Shown here: in pieces, positions 6,897 to 15,650 of the stretch | Layout: every line of letters begins with the position of its first letter | Numbering within the stretch: position 1 is the stretch's first letter | DNA from: Sheuella sp. | GTDB lineage: Bacteria > Pseudomonadota > Gammaproteobacteria > Burkholderiales > Burkholderiaceae_B | Reading direction: 5' to 3' | DNA: 35,969 bases | Assembly (NCBI GenBank): GCA_030650995.1 | Contig: JAUSCY010000049.1 | Coordinates: forward strand, 1-35,969 | Translations under genes and position numbers: made by a program | The notes under the pieces: generated by a model | Told to the model about the DNA's origin: nothing | Database searches by the model: none | The model's input: only the letters and a program-made list of their open reading frames with translations

Positions 6897-8728
6897 TACA
6901 AAACTTCACCCGCATAATCTGCCAGGCGCGAACGTTCACCGCGCTGCAACGTGACATGTCCTGCGTGTGGCCAACCTTTGAATCTGTCCACGACAAACGT
7001 CAGCCCAGAACTGCCTTCGGTCAGGTAGGGGGTGTCGATCTGTGCGATGTTGCCCATGCAGATGACCTTGGTGCCAGGACCCGCCCGAGTGATGAGAGTC
7101 TTCATCTGCTTGGGGGTCAGGTTCTGTGCTTCGTCGATGATCAGCAATTTATTGAGAAAGGTTCGACCGCGCATGAAGTTCAGGGATTTGATCTTGATTT
7201 TTGAACGGATCAATTCCATGGTCGCCGTGCGGCCCCAGTCATTGCCGTTACTCGCCGCGGTACCCGCGAGATCTGGGTCACCCATGTTGAGCACTTCGAG
7301 ATTGTCTTCGAGTGCACCCATCCAGGGACCCATTTTTTCCTCTTCCGTTCCTGGCAAGAAACCAATGTCTTCACCGACTGGAACGGTCACCCGTGTCATG
7401 ATGATTTCGCTGTAGCGTTTGGTTTCGAGTACTTGTGCCAGCCCCGCAGCGAGCGTCATCAGTGTTTTGCCCGTGCCTGCCTGACCGAGCAGTGATACAA
7501 AGTCACAGTCCGGATTCATCAGCAGATTCATTGCAAAATTCTGTTCGCGATTTCGCGCAATGACGCCCCAGACATTATTTTTGCCATGGGTGTAATCGCG
7601 CAGCGTAGCAAGCACCGCCGTCTTGCCACTGACTTCGCGCACTTGCGCATAGAGGGGCATCGAACCTTCAAAATATACAAATTGATTCACCATGAACTGG
7701 CTGCACATGGGGCCGTGAATTTTGTAGAAGGTCGTTCCGCCTTGCTGCCATGACTCGACATCTTTGCCGTGTTTATTCCAGAAATTATCTGGTAGCTGTA
7801 ACACACCGCTGTAAAGCAGATCAGAGTCTTCAAGGACCTGATCATTGAAATAGTCTTCTGCTGCCAGAGCCAGCGCGCGTGCTTTCAGGCGCATGTTGAT
7901 GTCTTTGGACACCAAAACAACTTCGCGATTTTTATACATATCCTGGAGAGCGCGTACGACTCCCAGAATCTGATTATCTGCTTTGCCCATCGGCAGATCT
8001 GGCGGCAAAGTACTCGCAATCGCGGTCGTCTGGAAAAATAATTTACCTGTTGCGTCTTTGTGTCCTACGCTGTCGAGCGCAAGACCTTCATCCAGATTAC
8101 GGTGGTCACCGACAATCGTATCGAGCGAGCGACTCACTTGACGGGCGTTACGTGCGACCTCTGACATTCCCTTTTTCTGATGGTCGAGCTCTTCAAGTGT
8201 CATCATCGGGAGGAATACGTCGTGTTCCTCAAAACGAAAGAGCGAGCTTGGATCGTGCAGCAAAACGTTGGTGTCAAGAACGAATAATTTTTTTATGCCG
8301 GAATGACCTGTCTGATGCCGTTTGTGCTGTCCAGTACTTGTCGTTGCGTGTGTCGCAATCGTCGGGCTTGCCGGCTTTGCGTTGACAGGTTTGGTGTTTG
8401 CGGCTTTGGCGTTCGCGGCTTTTGCTTCTGCGTTACCAGCTTTCATTGCTTCGAGAACAGGCGATCTGCGTTTCTTTGTCTGAGCGCCTGTCGTATCTTG
8501 CGCAGACGCTGTGTCAGTCAGCTTTGCAAGTGATGCCTGTTTGAACGGTGCCCCTCCTGCGCGCACTGCGACGATCTGCTCCAGCGGTTCTTGCGTCTCT
8601 GTTGCATAGATGATTTCGCTGTCCTGAACTGGCAATTCTTTACCAGTATCGGCGCGTGTCTTGCTGACTTCAAGGCCTTTCAGATCGAGGATTGCAGCAG
8701 GGCGGGTAGGCAGCTTCGGCAGTGGCAT
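6896..8728 (-). CDS. PIN-domain PhoH-family ATPase (PhoH2-like)
   Basis: A 610-residue fusion. Residues 1-145 form a low-complexity, probably disordered extension. A PIN nuclease domain follows (about 147-290) with acidic residues at D152 (LDTNVLL), E179/E180 (LEELD), D251 (ADNQIL) and D276 (SKDINM). The PhoH ATPase domain (about 390-605) has Walker A GQAGTGKT (415-422) and Walker B IIDEAQN (530-536). PhoH2 proteins of this architecture have been shown to act as RNA helicase/RNases in some bacteria; here that is inference from the domains. AGGAGAG precedes the ATG. It is 25 bases downstream of the peroxiredoxin gene and overlaps the PdxA-family gene by one base. Confidence 0.9.
   Translation of the reverse strand: MPLPKLPTRPAAILDLKGLEVSKTRADTGKELPVQDSEIIYATETQEPLEQIVAVRAGGAPFKQASLAKLTDTASAQDTTGAQTKKRRSPVLEAMKAGNAEAKAANAKAANTKPVNAKPASPTIATHATTSTGQHKRHQTGHSGIKKLFVLDTNVLLHDPSSLFRFEEHDVFLPMMTLEELDHQKKGMSEVARNARQVSRSLDTIVGDHRNLDEGLALDSVGHKDATGKLFFQTTAIASTLPPDLPMGKADNQILGVVRALQDMYKNREVVLVSKDINMRLKARALALAAEDYFNDQVLEDSDLLYSGVLQLPDNFWNKHGKDVESWQQGGTTFYKIHGPMCSQFMVNQFVYFEGSMPLYAQVREVSGKTAVLATLRDYTHGKNNVWGVIARNREQNFAMNLLMNPDCDFVSLLGQAGTGKTLMTLAAGLAQVLETKRYSEIIMTRVTVPVGEDIGFLPGTEEEKMGPWMGALEDNLEVLNMGDPDLAGTAASNGNDWGRTATMELIRSKIKIKSLNFMRGRTFLNKLLIIDEAQNLTPKQMKTLITRAGPGTKVICMGNIAQIDTPYLTEGSSGLTFVVDRFKGWPHAGHVTLQRGERSRLADYAGEVL
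8366..8425 (-). repeat. 15-bp-period repeat inside the PhoH N-terminal extension
   Basis: Residues 102-121 of the PhoH-family protein read as four five-residue units, AKAAN, AKAAN, TKPVN and AKPAS. This is a degenerate tandem repeat with a 15-base period, lying in the disordered segment before the PIN domain. It looks like slippage-generated length variation rather than a folded element. Confidence 0.7.
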
Positions 8729-8753
8729 AAGAAGAACTCTCCTGAGTGAGGAA

Positions 8754-9221
8754 TTAAGTCAGACTACTTGCAGATTGCAGAACTTCCTGAGCGTGGCCGG
8801 GGACTTTCAGGCCGCGCCAGACCTGGACAAGTTTTCCACGGGCATCTATCAGAAAAGTACTGCGCTCAATGCCGCGAACATCCTTGCCATACATTTTTTT
8901 CTGCTTGATCACTCCATACAGATTGCAGACTGCCTCGTCTGTATCGGCAATCAAGGGGAAGGGGAGTTCGAGTTTCTTAGTGAAGTTTTCATGAGACTTC
9001 AGTGAGTCTCGCGATACACCAATGACAACACAGCCAACAGCCAGAAAATCTTCGTGCAGTGTTTTGAAGTCTTGTGTTTCAGTCGTGCAGCCAGGTGTAT
9101 TGTCTTTAGGATAGAAATACAGGATCACTCCACGTCCCGCACATTGCGAAAGTGAGATCGTGCCAAAGGTGCTTTGTGCAGAAAAATCAGGAGCGGCTTT
9201 ACCGATCATTACGGTTGTCAT
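8754..9221 (-). CDS. bcp: Peroxiredoxin, Bcp/PrxQ type
   Basis: A 155-residue thioredoxin-fold peroxidase that reduces hydrogen and organic peroxides in the cytosol. The peroxidatic site is clear: FYPKDNTPGCTTE with Cys45. E. coli Bcp has a resolving cysteine five residues later (Cys50), but here that position is Gln50. Other cysteines are Cys27, Cys64 and Cys99 (DEAVCNLYGV). The enzyme may therefore be 1-Cys or use another resolving residue. A start at 9251 would add ten residues inside the upstream gene. The ATG at 9221 is preferred because it lies one base after that gene's stop codon and gives the normal N-terminus. Confidence 0.92.
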   Translation of the reverse strand: MTTVMIGKAAPDFSAQSTFGTISLSQCAGRGVILYFYPKDNTPGCTTETQDFKTLHEDFLAVGCVVIGVSRDSLKSHENFTKKLELPFPLIADTDEAVCNLYGVIKQKKMYGKDVRGIERSTFLIDARGKLVQVWRGLKVPGHAQEVLQSASSLT

Positions 9222-9222
9222 G

Positions 9223-9672
9223 TCATTGGACCTCGGGTAAGAGTGCTGCAATAACCTGACGGCCTTCAGCCATCAGAATGTTGTAGGTGCGTGCTGCGGC
9301 CTGTGTGCTCATGCACTCGACACCGATGCCGATTTTGAGCAAGGGTTGCACAATCCGGTGCGCCAGGAGCAGATGCTTGCTACCCGTGCCGACTAACAGG
9401 ACTTCTGGACGGGTTCCCGTAAATTTGGGAGGCGTGTTTTCATCAGCGTCCAGAAATGCCATCGGATCCTGCGCGACCATTGTTATTCCTGCGGCCATGT
9501 AGAGCAGATCGGTAGAAATATCACTGGGTGACGAGGCTGGCCAGCGGGTAATTTCCCCTTCTGGTCCAAAGGCAATCGCGTATGCATAGCGATTATTGTT
9601 TATTTCGACAAAGCCCGCGCCATAGGCGGTCACGGTATTCAGAGCTGAGTTGTTATCTGTATGAAGCTTCAA
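9223..9672 (-). CDS. Mth938-domain (DUF498/NDUFAF3-like) protein
   Basis: A 149-residue protein with the Mth938 fold signature: AYGAGFVEINN near the start, RWPAS, a central LLVGTGSKHLL and GVECMSTQAAARTYNIL. The mitochondrial homologue NDUFAF3 assists complex I assembly; the bacterial function is not established. Translation probably starts at TTG (9672), because MKLHTDNN matches the usual N-terminus and GGAG sits about seven bases upstream. It precedes the peroxiredoxin gene by one base on the same strand, so the two are likely co-translated. Confidence 0.85.
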   Translation of the reverse strand: MKLHTDNNSALNTVTAYGAGFVEINNNRYAYAIAFGPEGEITRWPASSPSDISTDLLYMAAGITMVAQDPMAFLDADENTPPKFTGTRPEVLLVGTGSKHLLLAHRIVQPLLKIGIGVECMSTQAAARTYNILMAEGRQVIAALLPEVQ

Positions 9673-9922
9673 TCAATACTCCGGCAAGTTCAATCGATCA
9701 TAGCGCAATCAGATGACGTGAATTGTCTTCATTTTGTCTGATTGATGCTTTTAAAAGAAAGAAATATGCCATTTTTTCACCGATTTGCCGACAAACGATT
9801 GTTGCGCTAGATTAATGGGTTTTGCTGCATTGCAAATAAAAGGTTTTTTTTGTGATTTTTACCCATAAAACTCAATATAGTTTAGTTTTTTGGATGTTTT
9901 ACAAGATTGAATAGGATTAGCC
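9673..9922. promoter_or_regulatory. Divergent intergenic region between the Mth938 gene and alaC
   Basis: This AT-rich 250-base stretch must hold promoters for both directions. For the minus strand a good -10-like TATGAT lies around 9700, but no strong -35 is seen. For alaC, TATAGT at 9876-9881 is a candidate -10 without a clear -35 at normal spacing. No operator or riboswitch was recognised. Confidence 0.3.
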
Positions 9923-11107
9923 ATGAGAAAGTTTCCCCGAATTGAGCGCCTTCCACCCTACGTATTCAACATTACCGGTGAGCTCAAGATGGCTGCGCGT
10001 CGCCGCGGGGAAGACATCATCGATATGTCGATGGGTAACCCGGACGGTCCCACCCCTGCGCATATTGTTGAAAAAATGGTCGAGGCGACGATTCGTCCGG
10101 ATACCCATGGCTACTCTGTTTCCAAGGGGATTCCCCGCTTGCGCAAGGCGATCACAGACTGGTATGACCGCCGCTACGGGGTTCAGTTCGATCCCGATAA
10201 AGAAGCTATCGTCACGATCGGTTCCAAAGAAGGCCTGGCACATTTGATGCTCGCTACGCTCGATGCTGGCGATACCGTTCTGGTGCCGAACCCGAGTTAT
10301 CCGATTCATATTTACGGTGCTGTCATTGCGGGGGCAAACATCCGCTCTGTGCGCATGACGCCGGGCACCGATTTTTTTGAAGAATTAGAGCGCGCGGTGC
10401 GTGAGTCGATCCCTAAACCCAAGATGATGATTCTCGGGTTTCCCAGTAACCCGACAGCGCAGTGTGTCGATCTTTCATTCTTTGAACGCGTCATCAAGCT
10501 GGCTCGCGAACACAACATTATTGTGGTGCATGATCTGGCTTACGCGGATATCTGTTTTGATGGCTATCAGGCGCCTTCGATTATGCAGGTTCCAGGTGCG
10601 CGAGAGGTTGCGGTCGAGTTTTTCACAATGAGTAAAAGCTACAACATGGCCGGCTGGCGGATTGGTTTCATGGTGGGTAATGCAGAACTGGTTAATGCCT
10701 TGGCACGTATCAAGAGCTATCACGATTACGGTACGTTTACGCCTATTCAGGTGGCAGCGATCGCTGCGCTCGATGGCCCTCAGGATTGTGTCAAAGAAGT
10801 CGTTGAAAAATACCAGAACCGTCGTGATGTGCTTGTTAAGGGTCTGCATGAAGCAGGCTGGATGGTTGAGAATCCTAAAGCCTCAATGTACATTTGGGCA
10901 CTGATTCCAGAGGCCTATCGTGCGATGGGTTCGCTTGAATTCGCCAAGCGCATTCTGGATCAGGCCAAAGTCGCCGTGTCACCCGGTATCGGTTTTGGTG
11001 ACTATGGTGATGAGTATGTGCGTTTTGCACTGATTGAAAATGAACAGCGCACCCGTCAAGCGGTGCGCGGTATTAAAGAAATGTTCCGTAAGGACGGGTT
11101 GCTGTAA
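9923..11107 (+). CDS. alaC: PLP-dependent aminotransferase, AlaC type
   Basis: A 394-residue class I/II aminotransferase. The cofactor lysine is Lys238 in [12 protein letters not shown]. Substrate- and cofactor-binding residues include Asn176 (PSNPT) and Asp204 (VVHDLAYAD). The start [16 protein letters not shown] is characteristic of AlaC (YfdZ), which makes alanine from pyruvate and glutamate. An AGGA ribosome-binding site precedes the ATG. The stop codon overlaps the hom start (TAATG). This gene order, aminotransferase-hom-thrC, is common in betaproteobacteria and links it to aspartate-family amino acid synthesis. Confidence 0.9.
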   Translation: MRKFPRIERLPPYVFNITGELKMAARRRGEDIIDMSMGNPDGPTPAHIVEKMVEATIRPDTHGYSVSKGIPRLRKAITDWYDRRYGVQFDPDKEAIVTIGSKEGLAHLMLATLDAGDTVLVPNPSYPIHIYGAVIAGANIRSVRMTPGTDFFEELERAVRESIPKPKMMILGFPSNPTAQCVDLSFFERVIKLAREHNIIVVHDLAYADICFDGYQAPSIMQVPGAREVAVEFFTMSKSYNMAGWRIGFMVGNAELVNALARIKSYHDYGTFTPIQVAAIAALDGPQDCVKEVVEKYQNRRDVLVKGLHEAGWMVENPKASMYIWALIPEAYRAMGSLEFAKRILDQAKVAVSPGIGFGDYGDEYVRFALIENEQRTRQAVRGIKEMFRKDGLL

Positions 11108-12426
11108 TGGAATCAATTAAAGTTGGCTTGTTAGGTTTAGGCGTTGTCGGCGGTGGTACCTGGAAGGTACTCGCACGCAATGCGCAGGAAATCGCGCGAC
11201 GCGCCGGTCGCAACATCGAAGTCACCCGCGTGGCGGTCAGGGATGTTGCCAAGGCTCGCAAGCTGCTCGGTGCTGACGTGCTGGTTGGCGCGGATCCGCA
11301 TGCGGTTGTGACAGACCCTTCGATTGATATCGTGGTTGAACTGATTGGCGGAGAGACGCTTGCACGCGAACTGGTGCTTGAAGCGATTGCGCATGGCAAG
11401 CATGTTGTGACGGCAAACAAGGCGTTACTGGCCAAACACGGCAGTGAAATTTTTGCTGCGGCTTCTGCGCGGGGTGTCATCGTCGCATTTGAGGCGGCCG
11501 TGGCCGGCGGCATACCGATTATCAAGGCGATGCGTGAAGGACTCACCGCGAACCGTATTGAGTGGGTCGCCGGTATTATTAATGGAACGACCAATTTCAT
11601 TCTTTCTGAAATGCGTGCCCGCGGCTTGCCATTCGAGACCGTATTGGCGCAGGCGCAGAAGCTTGGTTATGCCGAGGCTGATCCGACTTTTGACATTGAG
11701 GGTGTGGATGCCGCTCACAAGCTGACCTTGCTCGCCTCGCTCGCCTTTGGTATTCCTGTTCAGTTTGATAAGGCTTATATCGAGGGGATCTCCAAACTTG
11801 CTGCTGAAGACATCAAGATGGCCGAGCGTCTGGGCTATCGCATCAAGTTGTTAGGGATTACCAAACGTCGCCCTGAAGGTATCGAGCTGCGTGTGCATCC
11901 CGCACTTGTGCCCAGCAAATCCATGCTCGCCAATGTTGAAGGCGCGATGAATGCTGTGCTGGTGCGAGGCGATGCGGTGGGTCAGACCCTTTATTATGGC
12001 AAAGGTGCGGGTGAAGAGCCGACTGCTTCGGCGGTGGTGGCCGATCTTGTTGATGTCACCCGTCTGCTGACTTCAGATCCTGAGCATCGCGTCCCGCATC
12101 TGGCTTTTCAGCCTGATGCCATGGCCGATACCCCGATTCTGTCGATTGATGACGTCATCACATCCTACTACCTGCGTCTGACCGTAGCAGATCAGCCTGG
12201 TGTGCTGGCTGACTTAACCAGACTGCTTGCAGATGCAGGCATTTCAATTGGTTCGATGATCCAGCAACCAAACGAGTCTGGTACGGCTTCAGAGAATATG
12301 GCTGATCTAATTTTCCTCACGCATGAAGCGCTTGAGCGCAATGTGAATCGTGCCATTTCAGCGATCGAAGCGTTGCCGTTTGTACGCTCTAGCGTGACAC
12401 GTCTGCGTATGGAGAGTCTGTCGTGA
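11107..12426 (+). CDS. hom: Homoserine dehydrogenase
   Basis: A 439-residue protein with an N-terminal NAD(P)-binding fold (VGLLGLGVVGGGTW), the catalytic/dimerisation part (GIINGTTNFIL, LGYAEADPTFDIEGVDAAHKL) and a C-terminal ACT domain at about 353-430 (YYLRLTVADQPGVLADL). It reduces aspartate semialdehyde to homoserine on the way to threonine and methionine. The ACT domain suggests feedback control by threonine, known for this class. It is coupled to alaC by a one-base overlap and to thrC by a four-base GTGA overlap. Confidence 0.96.
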   Translation: MESIKVGLLGLGVVGGGTWKVLARNAQEIARRAGRNIEVTRVAVRDVAKARKLLGADVLVGADPHAVVTDPSIDIVVELIGGETLARELVLEAIAHGKHVVTANKALLAKHGSEIFAAASARGVIVAFEAAVAGGIPIIKAMREGLTANRIEWVAGIINGTTNFILSEMRARGLPFETVLAQAQKLGYAEADPTFDIEGVDAAHKLTLLASLAFGIPVQFDKAYIEGISKLAAEDIKMAERLGYRIKLLGITKRRPEGIELRVHPALVPSKSMLANVEGAMNAVLVRGDAVGQTLYYGKGAGEEPTASAVVADLVDVTRLLTSDPEHRVPHLAFQPDAMADTPILSIDDVITSYYLRLTVADQPGVLADLTRLLADAGISIGSMIQQPNESGTASENMADLIFLTHEALERNVNRAISAIEALPFVRSSVTRLRMESLS

Positions 12427-13832
12427 AATACATCTCAACACGTGGGGGGATGGCATCCCAGAATTTTTCCGATGTGCTGCTCGAAGGACTTGCGCCTGAC
12501 GGTGGTTTGGCTGTTCCGGAATCCATTCCTGCGGTGACAGCTGAGCAGTTAGAGTCCTGGCGTGCGTTGCCCTACCATGCACTTGCGGCAGAAATACTGG
12601 CCTTATTTATTTCAGATATCGATCGGCCTACGCTTGATCAGCTTACGCGCAACGCCTACAGCACCGAGACATTTCAGAGCGAAGATATCGTCCCTTTGCG
12701 CCCGCTCTATGATGGCATGTCGCTGCTCGGGTTGTCCGAAGGGCCGACACTGGCATTCAAAGATATGGCCATGCAATTTCTGGGACAGGTATTTCCATAC
12801 GTCCTGAATAAACGCGGAGCCACGCTTAATATCCTGGGAGCTACTTCGGGCGATACGGGGTCTGCAGCTGAATATGCCATGCGCGGCAAAGACAATGTCG
12901 CGGTGTATATGCTCTCACCTGAGGGGCGTATGAGTGCTTTTCAGCGCGCCCAAATGTATTCGCTGCAAGACGCCAATATTCATAACATTGCAGTAAAAGG
13001 CAATTTTGATCAGGCTCAGGACATCGTTAAAGCGCTGGCAAGTGATCTGACATTCAAAGCCAAGTGGCACCTTGGAGCAGTTAACTCCATTAACTGGGGA
13101 CGCATTGCCGCTCAGGTTGTGTATTACTTTCACGGCTGGTTGCGTGCGACCCATGCACCCGGCCAACAAGTTTCTTTTTCCGTACCTTCAGGTAATTTTG
13201 GCAATATCCTCGCAGGTCACATTGCACGCACTATGGGCTTGCCCATCCGTCGTTTGATACTGGCTACGAATGAAAATAATGTGCTGGAGGAGTTTTTCCG
13301 CACAGGTATCTATCGTCCGCGGGATGCTGCGCATACCTTTGTAACATCCAGTCCGTCGATGGATATTTCCAGAGCATCAAATTTTGAACGCTTTGTGTTT
13401 GATTTAGTCGGACGGGATTCACATCGTGTTGCAGCACTTTGGCGTGAGCTCAGCGAAAAAGGATTTTTTGATCTTTCAGATTACAAAAATGAATTTGAAG
13501 CAAAGTACGGCTTTCTGGCTGGTGCCAGCTCGCATGAAAATCGCCTGACAACAATTCGTTCTGTCATGGACAGGACCGGTGTGCTGATCGACCCGCATAC
13601 TGCCGATGGCGTGAAAGTGGCTGCCCAGTATGTAGAGCCTGGCATCCCGATGCTCGTGCTTGAGACGGCATTGCCTGCCAAATTCTCGGAGGTGATTGAG
13701 GAGGCGCTAGGGTCTCCTGCGCCGCTGCCTAGCGGGCTCGAGGATCTGGAATCTTTACCCCAGCGTTTTACGGTGCTGCCTTGCGAGGTCGAGGCCGTGC
13801 GGGCATATATTACTGAGCACGCAAAGATCTGA
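12423..13832 (+). CDS. thrC: Threonine synthase
   Basis: A 469-residue fold-type II PLP enzyme that converts O-phosphohomoserine to threonine. The N-terminal MKYISTRG and the cofactor lysine Lys113 in PTLAFKDMAMQFLG are typical, as are GATSGDTGSAAEYAM and the glycine-rich PSGNFGNILAG that binds phosphate. It starts at GTG within the hom stop region (four-base overlap), so alaC, hom and thrC form one translationally coupled operon. No attenuator was seen upstream of the operon. Confidence 0.96.
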   Translation: MKYISTRGGMASQNFSDVLLEGLAPDGGLAVPESIPAVTAEQLESWRALPYHALAAEILALFISDIDRPTLDQLTRNAYSTETFQSEDIVPLRPLYDGMSLLGLSEGPTLAFKDMAMQFLGQVFPYVLNKRGATLNILGATSGDTGSAAEYAMRGKDNVAVYMLSPEGRMSAFQRAQMYSLQDANIHNIAVKGNFDQAQDIVKALASDLTFKAKWHLGAVNSINWGRIAAQVVYYFHGWLRATHAPGQQVSFSVPSGNFGNILAGHIARTMGLPIRRLILATNENNVLEEFFRTGIYRPRDAAHTFVTSSPSMDISRASNFERFVFDLVGRDSHRVAALWRELSEKGFFDLSDYKNEFEAKYGFLAGASSHENRLTTIRSVMDRTGVLIDPHTADGVKVAAQYVEPGIPMLVLETALPAKFSEVIEEALGSPAPLPSGLEDLESLPQRFTVLPCEVEAVRAYITEHAKI

Positions 13833-13879
13833 TTTGTGCAAACCGGTTGCAAGTAATCACTTTGATCCAAGGGCAATTC

Positions 13880-14278
13880 ATGTCAACACAGATGCTCACT
13901 GTCAGTCATTTTATTGCTGTTGCCATGGGTGCAACGGCAGGGGCCTGGTTGCGCTGGATTCTCGGCTTATTTCTCAATCGACATGCCACGGCGATTCCCT
14001 GGGGTACCTTTACCGCGAATATGCTTGGGGGCTATTTAGTCGGACTGGTAATCGCACTGGTGTCCGCACATCCTGAATGGCCGCCATTCTGGCGGTTGTT
14101 GCTGATCACCGGCTTTATGGGTGGACTGACAACCTTTTCTACATTTTCTGCTGAAACCGTCGCCTTCTTAGAGGAAGGACGTTTTGGAATGGCTCTGGGC
14201 TATGCGGGGGTGAGTCTGGTGGGTTCTCTGGCGCTGACGATGCTCGGCTTGATGACGGGCCATTTGTTTCGCGCTTAG
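13880..14278 (+). CDS. crcB: Fluoride exporter CrcB/Fluc
   Basis: A 132-residue membrane protein with four predicted transmembrane segments. Conserved Fluc motifs are GATAGAWLRW near the start, GTFTANMLGGYLVG in the second segment and GFMGGLTTFSTFSAE in the third. The protein forms dual-topology dimers that pass fluoride out of the cell. An earlier ATG at 13847 would add 11 residues. The one at 13880 is chosen because AAGGG lies seven bases upstream and the length then fits the family. Only 47 bases separate it from thrC, and no fluoride riboswitch is visible there. It is convergent with hpnE. Confidence 0.93.
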   Translation: MSTQMLTVSHFIAVAMGATAGAWLRWILGLFLNRHATAIPWGTFTANMLGGYLVGLVIALVSAHPEWPPFWRLLLITGFMGGLTTFSTFSAETVAFLEEGRFGMALGYAGVSLVGSLALTMLGLMTGHLFRA

Positions 14279-14315
14279 TTTGGTGCTTAGTGTCGTACTT
14301 ACTTTCGCGCTTAGT
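14268..14315. repeat. Four tandem 12-bp degenerate repeats at the crcB/hpnE junction
   Basis: Read on the minus strand, four consecutive 12-base units follow each other: ACTAAGCGCGAA, AGTAAGTACGAC, ACTAAGCACCAA and ACTAAGCGCGAA. The first and last are identical, and on the plus strand an exact 15-base match recurs at 14267 and 14303. The array covers the last codons of crcB and the space before the hpnE stop. It probably arose by small tandem duplication. Confidence 0.75.
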
Positions 14316-14322
14316 TTTTCGA

Positions 14323-15633
14323 TTAAGTGACTAGTTGTTTGAGGAGGACTTGGGCAGCTCGCTGACCACTTCTGACCGCACCTTCCAGCACGGCAGGGTA
14401 TCCAGTATCCGTCCAGTCTCCCGCAAGCGTTAGTCTGGGCCAGACAGTTTTGTTGTCGGGCCGGCGAAGGCCCGGGACAGCCGAAAATGTCGCACGTTTT
14501 TCGACGATGAGTCGGTGTGACAGGATTTGCGGCAGAGGCGAAAGACACTTCGGGTGCTGGCTCACTTGTTGTCGGATTTGTTCCGCGATGTTGCTTACAA
14601 ACGTGCTGCGTTCGTGTTTTAGAAAATCTTCGGCGTCACTGATGACGATAGTCAGCTGATTTTTTTCTTTGCGGGCAAACACCCATTGCCCAAAATGACC
14701 AGAAATACTGTTTTCTTCCAGCATCATGAGCGGTTGCGGCAGATGCCAGTCCTGCTCAAGCTGCAGCATCAGTGTTGCGATGGGGCGATAAGTAAAAGCA
14801 TGCAGTTGGGATTGCAAGTCATTGAATTGTTCGGGATGTGTCGTACTCAACAGTATCCGTGCCGCAGCATAGGGTGGAACAGCCATAATGCATGCATCAA
14901 ATCTTTCCGCATCAATTGCGATGTGATCTTCTTCTACCAAGACTTCACGCACGATATGTCTGTAGCGCATTTGCATGTTCTGCGCGGCTATTTCTGGCCA
15001 GAGCGCTGTCAAGTCCACGCGGGGTACGATTAAATCTGAATGGCTCGATAAGGCGTTCAGGGCGTCGCGCAAGACATTTAAGAAAAGTTGTGCACACGCC
15101 TGAGCAGGCGGCGTGTTGAGCGTTGCTAGGCATAAGGGATGCCAAAGCAGCAATCTGAGTCGCGATGACTGATGAAAACAATCGAGTAATTGTTCGACAG
15201 TTTGATTCTCGGTTCCACGCCATTTATTGAGTCTGCATCGGGTCATCATATGCAGTGCGTGCCAGCGGTCCGACAGGTTCAAACCTTTCGCACTGATTAG
15301 CGCGAATAGGGCGTGTAGCGGTGATGGCAGACGTGGTGCATGCAAACAAAAACTACCACTGCCATTTTCGAGCCGCAAAGGCATGCGCAGCATCAGTGAG
15401 TCAGCATGGCGATGAGGATTGAGCTTGGCAATGAGTTTGAGTGTCTCGGTGTAAGCACCAATCAGTAAATGCTGGCCGTTATCAATCGCACCCATTTTTG
15501 TATCGTCGACTCTTCTCGCACGACCGCCAGACAAAGGGGCTGCCTCGAAAACAGTTGGTGTGAAACCAGCTTCTTTGAGTGATTGCGCTGCTGCGAGTCC
15601 TGCCCAGCCCGCTCCGATGACCGCGAATTTCAC
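14323..15633 (-). CDS. hpnE: Hydroxysqualene dehydroxylase HpnE
   Basis: A 436-residue flavoprotein of the amine-oxidase/phytoene-desaturase type. The dinucleotide-binding motif is at the N-terminus (VIGAGWAGLAAA, residues 5-16), followed by FEAAPLSGGRAR. A C-terminal FAD motif, LAGDWTDTGYPAVLEGAVRSG, is also clear. HpnE reduces hydroxysqualene to squalene, the last step of the HpnCDE route. It lies 17 bases downstream of hpnD on the same strand, the usual order. Some similar proteins serve carotenoid pathways, but the three-gene context fixes the call. Confidence 0.92.
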   Translation of the reverse strand: MKFAVIGAGWAGLAAAQSLKEAGFTPTVFEAAPLSGGRARRVDDTKMGAIDNGQHLLIGAYTETLKLIAKLNPHRHADSLMLRMPLRLENGSGSFCLHAPRLPSPLHALFALISAKGLNLSDRWHALHMMTRCRLNKWRGTENQTVEQLLDCFHQSSRLRLLLWHPLCLATLNTPPAQACAQLFLNVLRDALNALSSHSDLIVPRVDLTALWPEIAAQNMQMRYRHIVREVLVEEDHIAIDAERFDACIMAVPPYAAARILLSTTHPEQFNDLQSQLHAFTYRPIATLMLQLEQDWHLPQPLMMLEENSISGHFGQWVFARKEKNQLTIVISDAEDFLKHERSTFVSNIAEQIRQQVSQHPKCLSPLPQILSHRLIVEKRATFSAVPGLRRPDNKTVWPRLTLAGDWTDTGYPAVLEGAVRSGQRAAQVLLKQLVT

Positions 15634-15650
15634 AATGCGTTATTCAACGT

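Noticed and set aside
13833..13879. Fluoride riboswitch upstream of crcB
   Set aside because: Only 47 bases lie between thrC and crcB, and the conserved fluoride-aptamer pattern is not visible.
14168..14548. 126-residue minus-strand frame spanning the crcB/hpnE junction
   Set aside because: It overlaps both genes out of frame. Its repeated residues come from the 12-bp tandem repeat.
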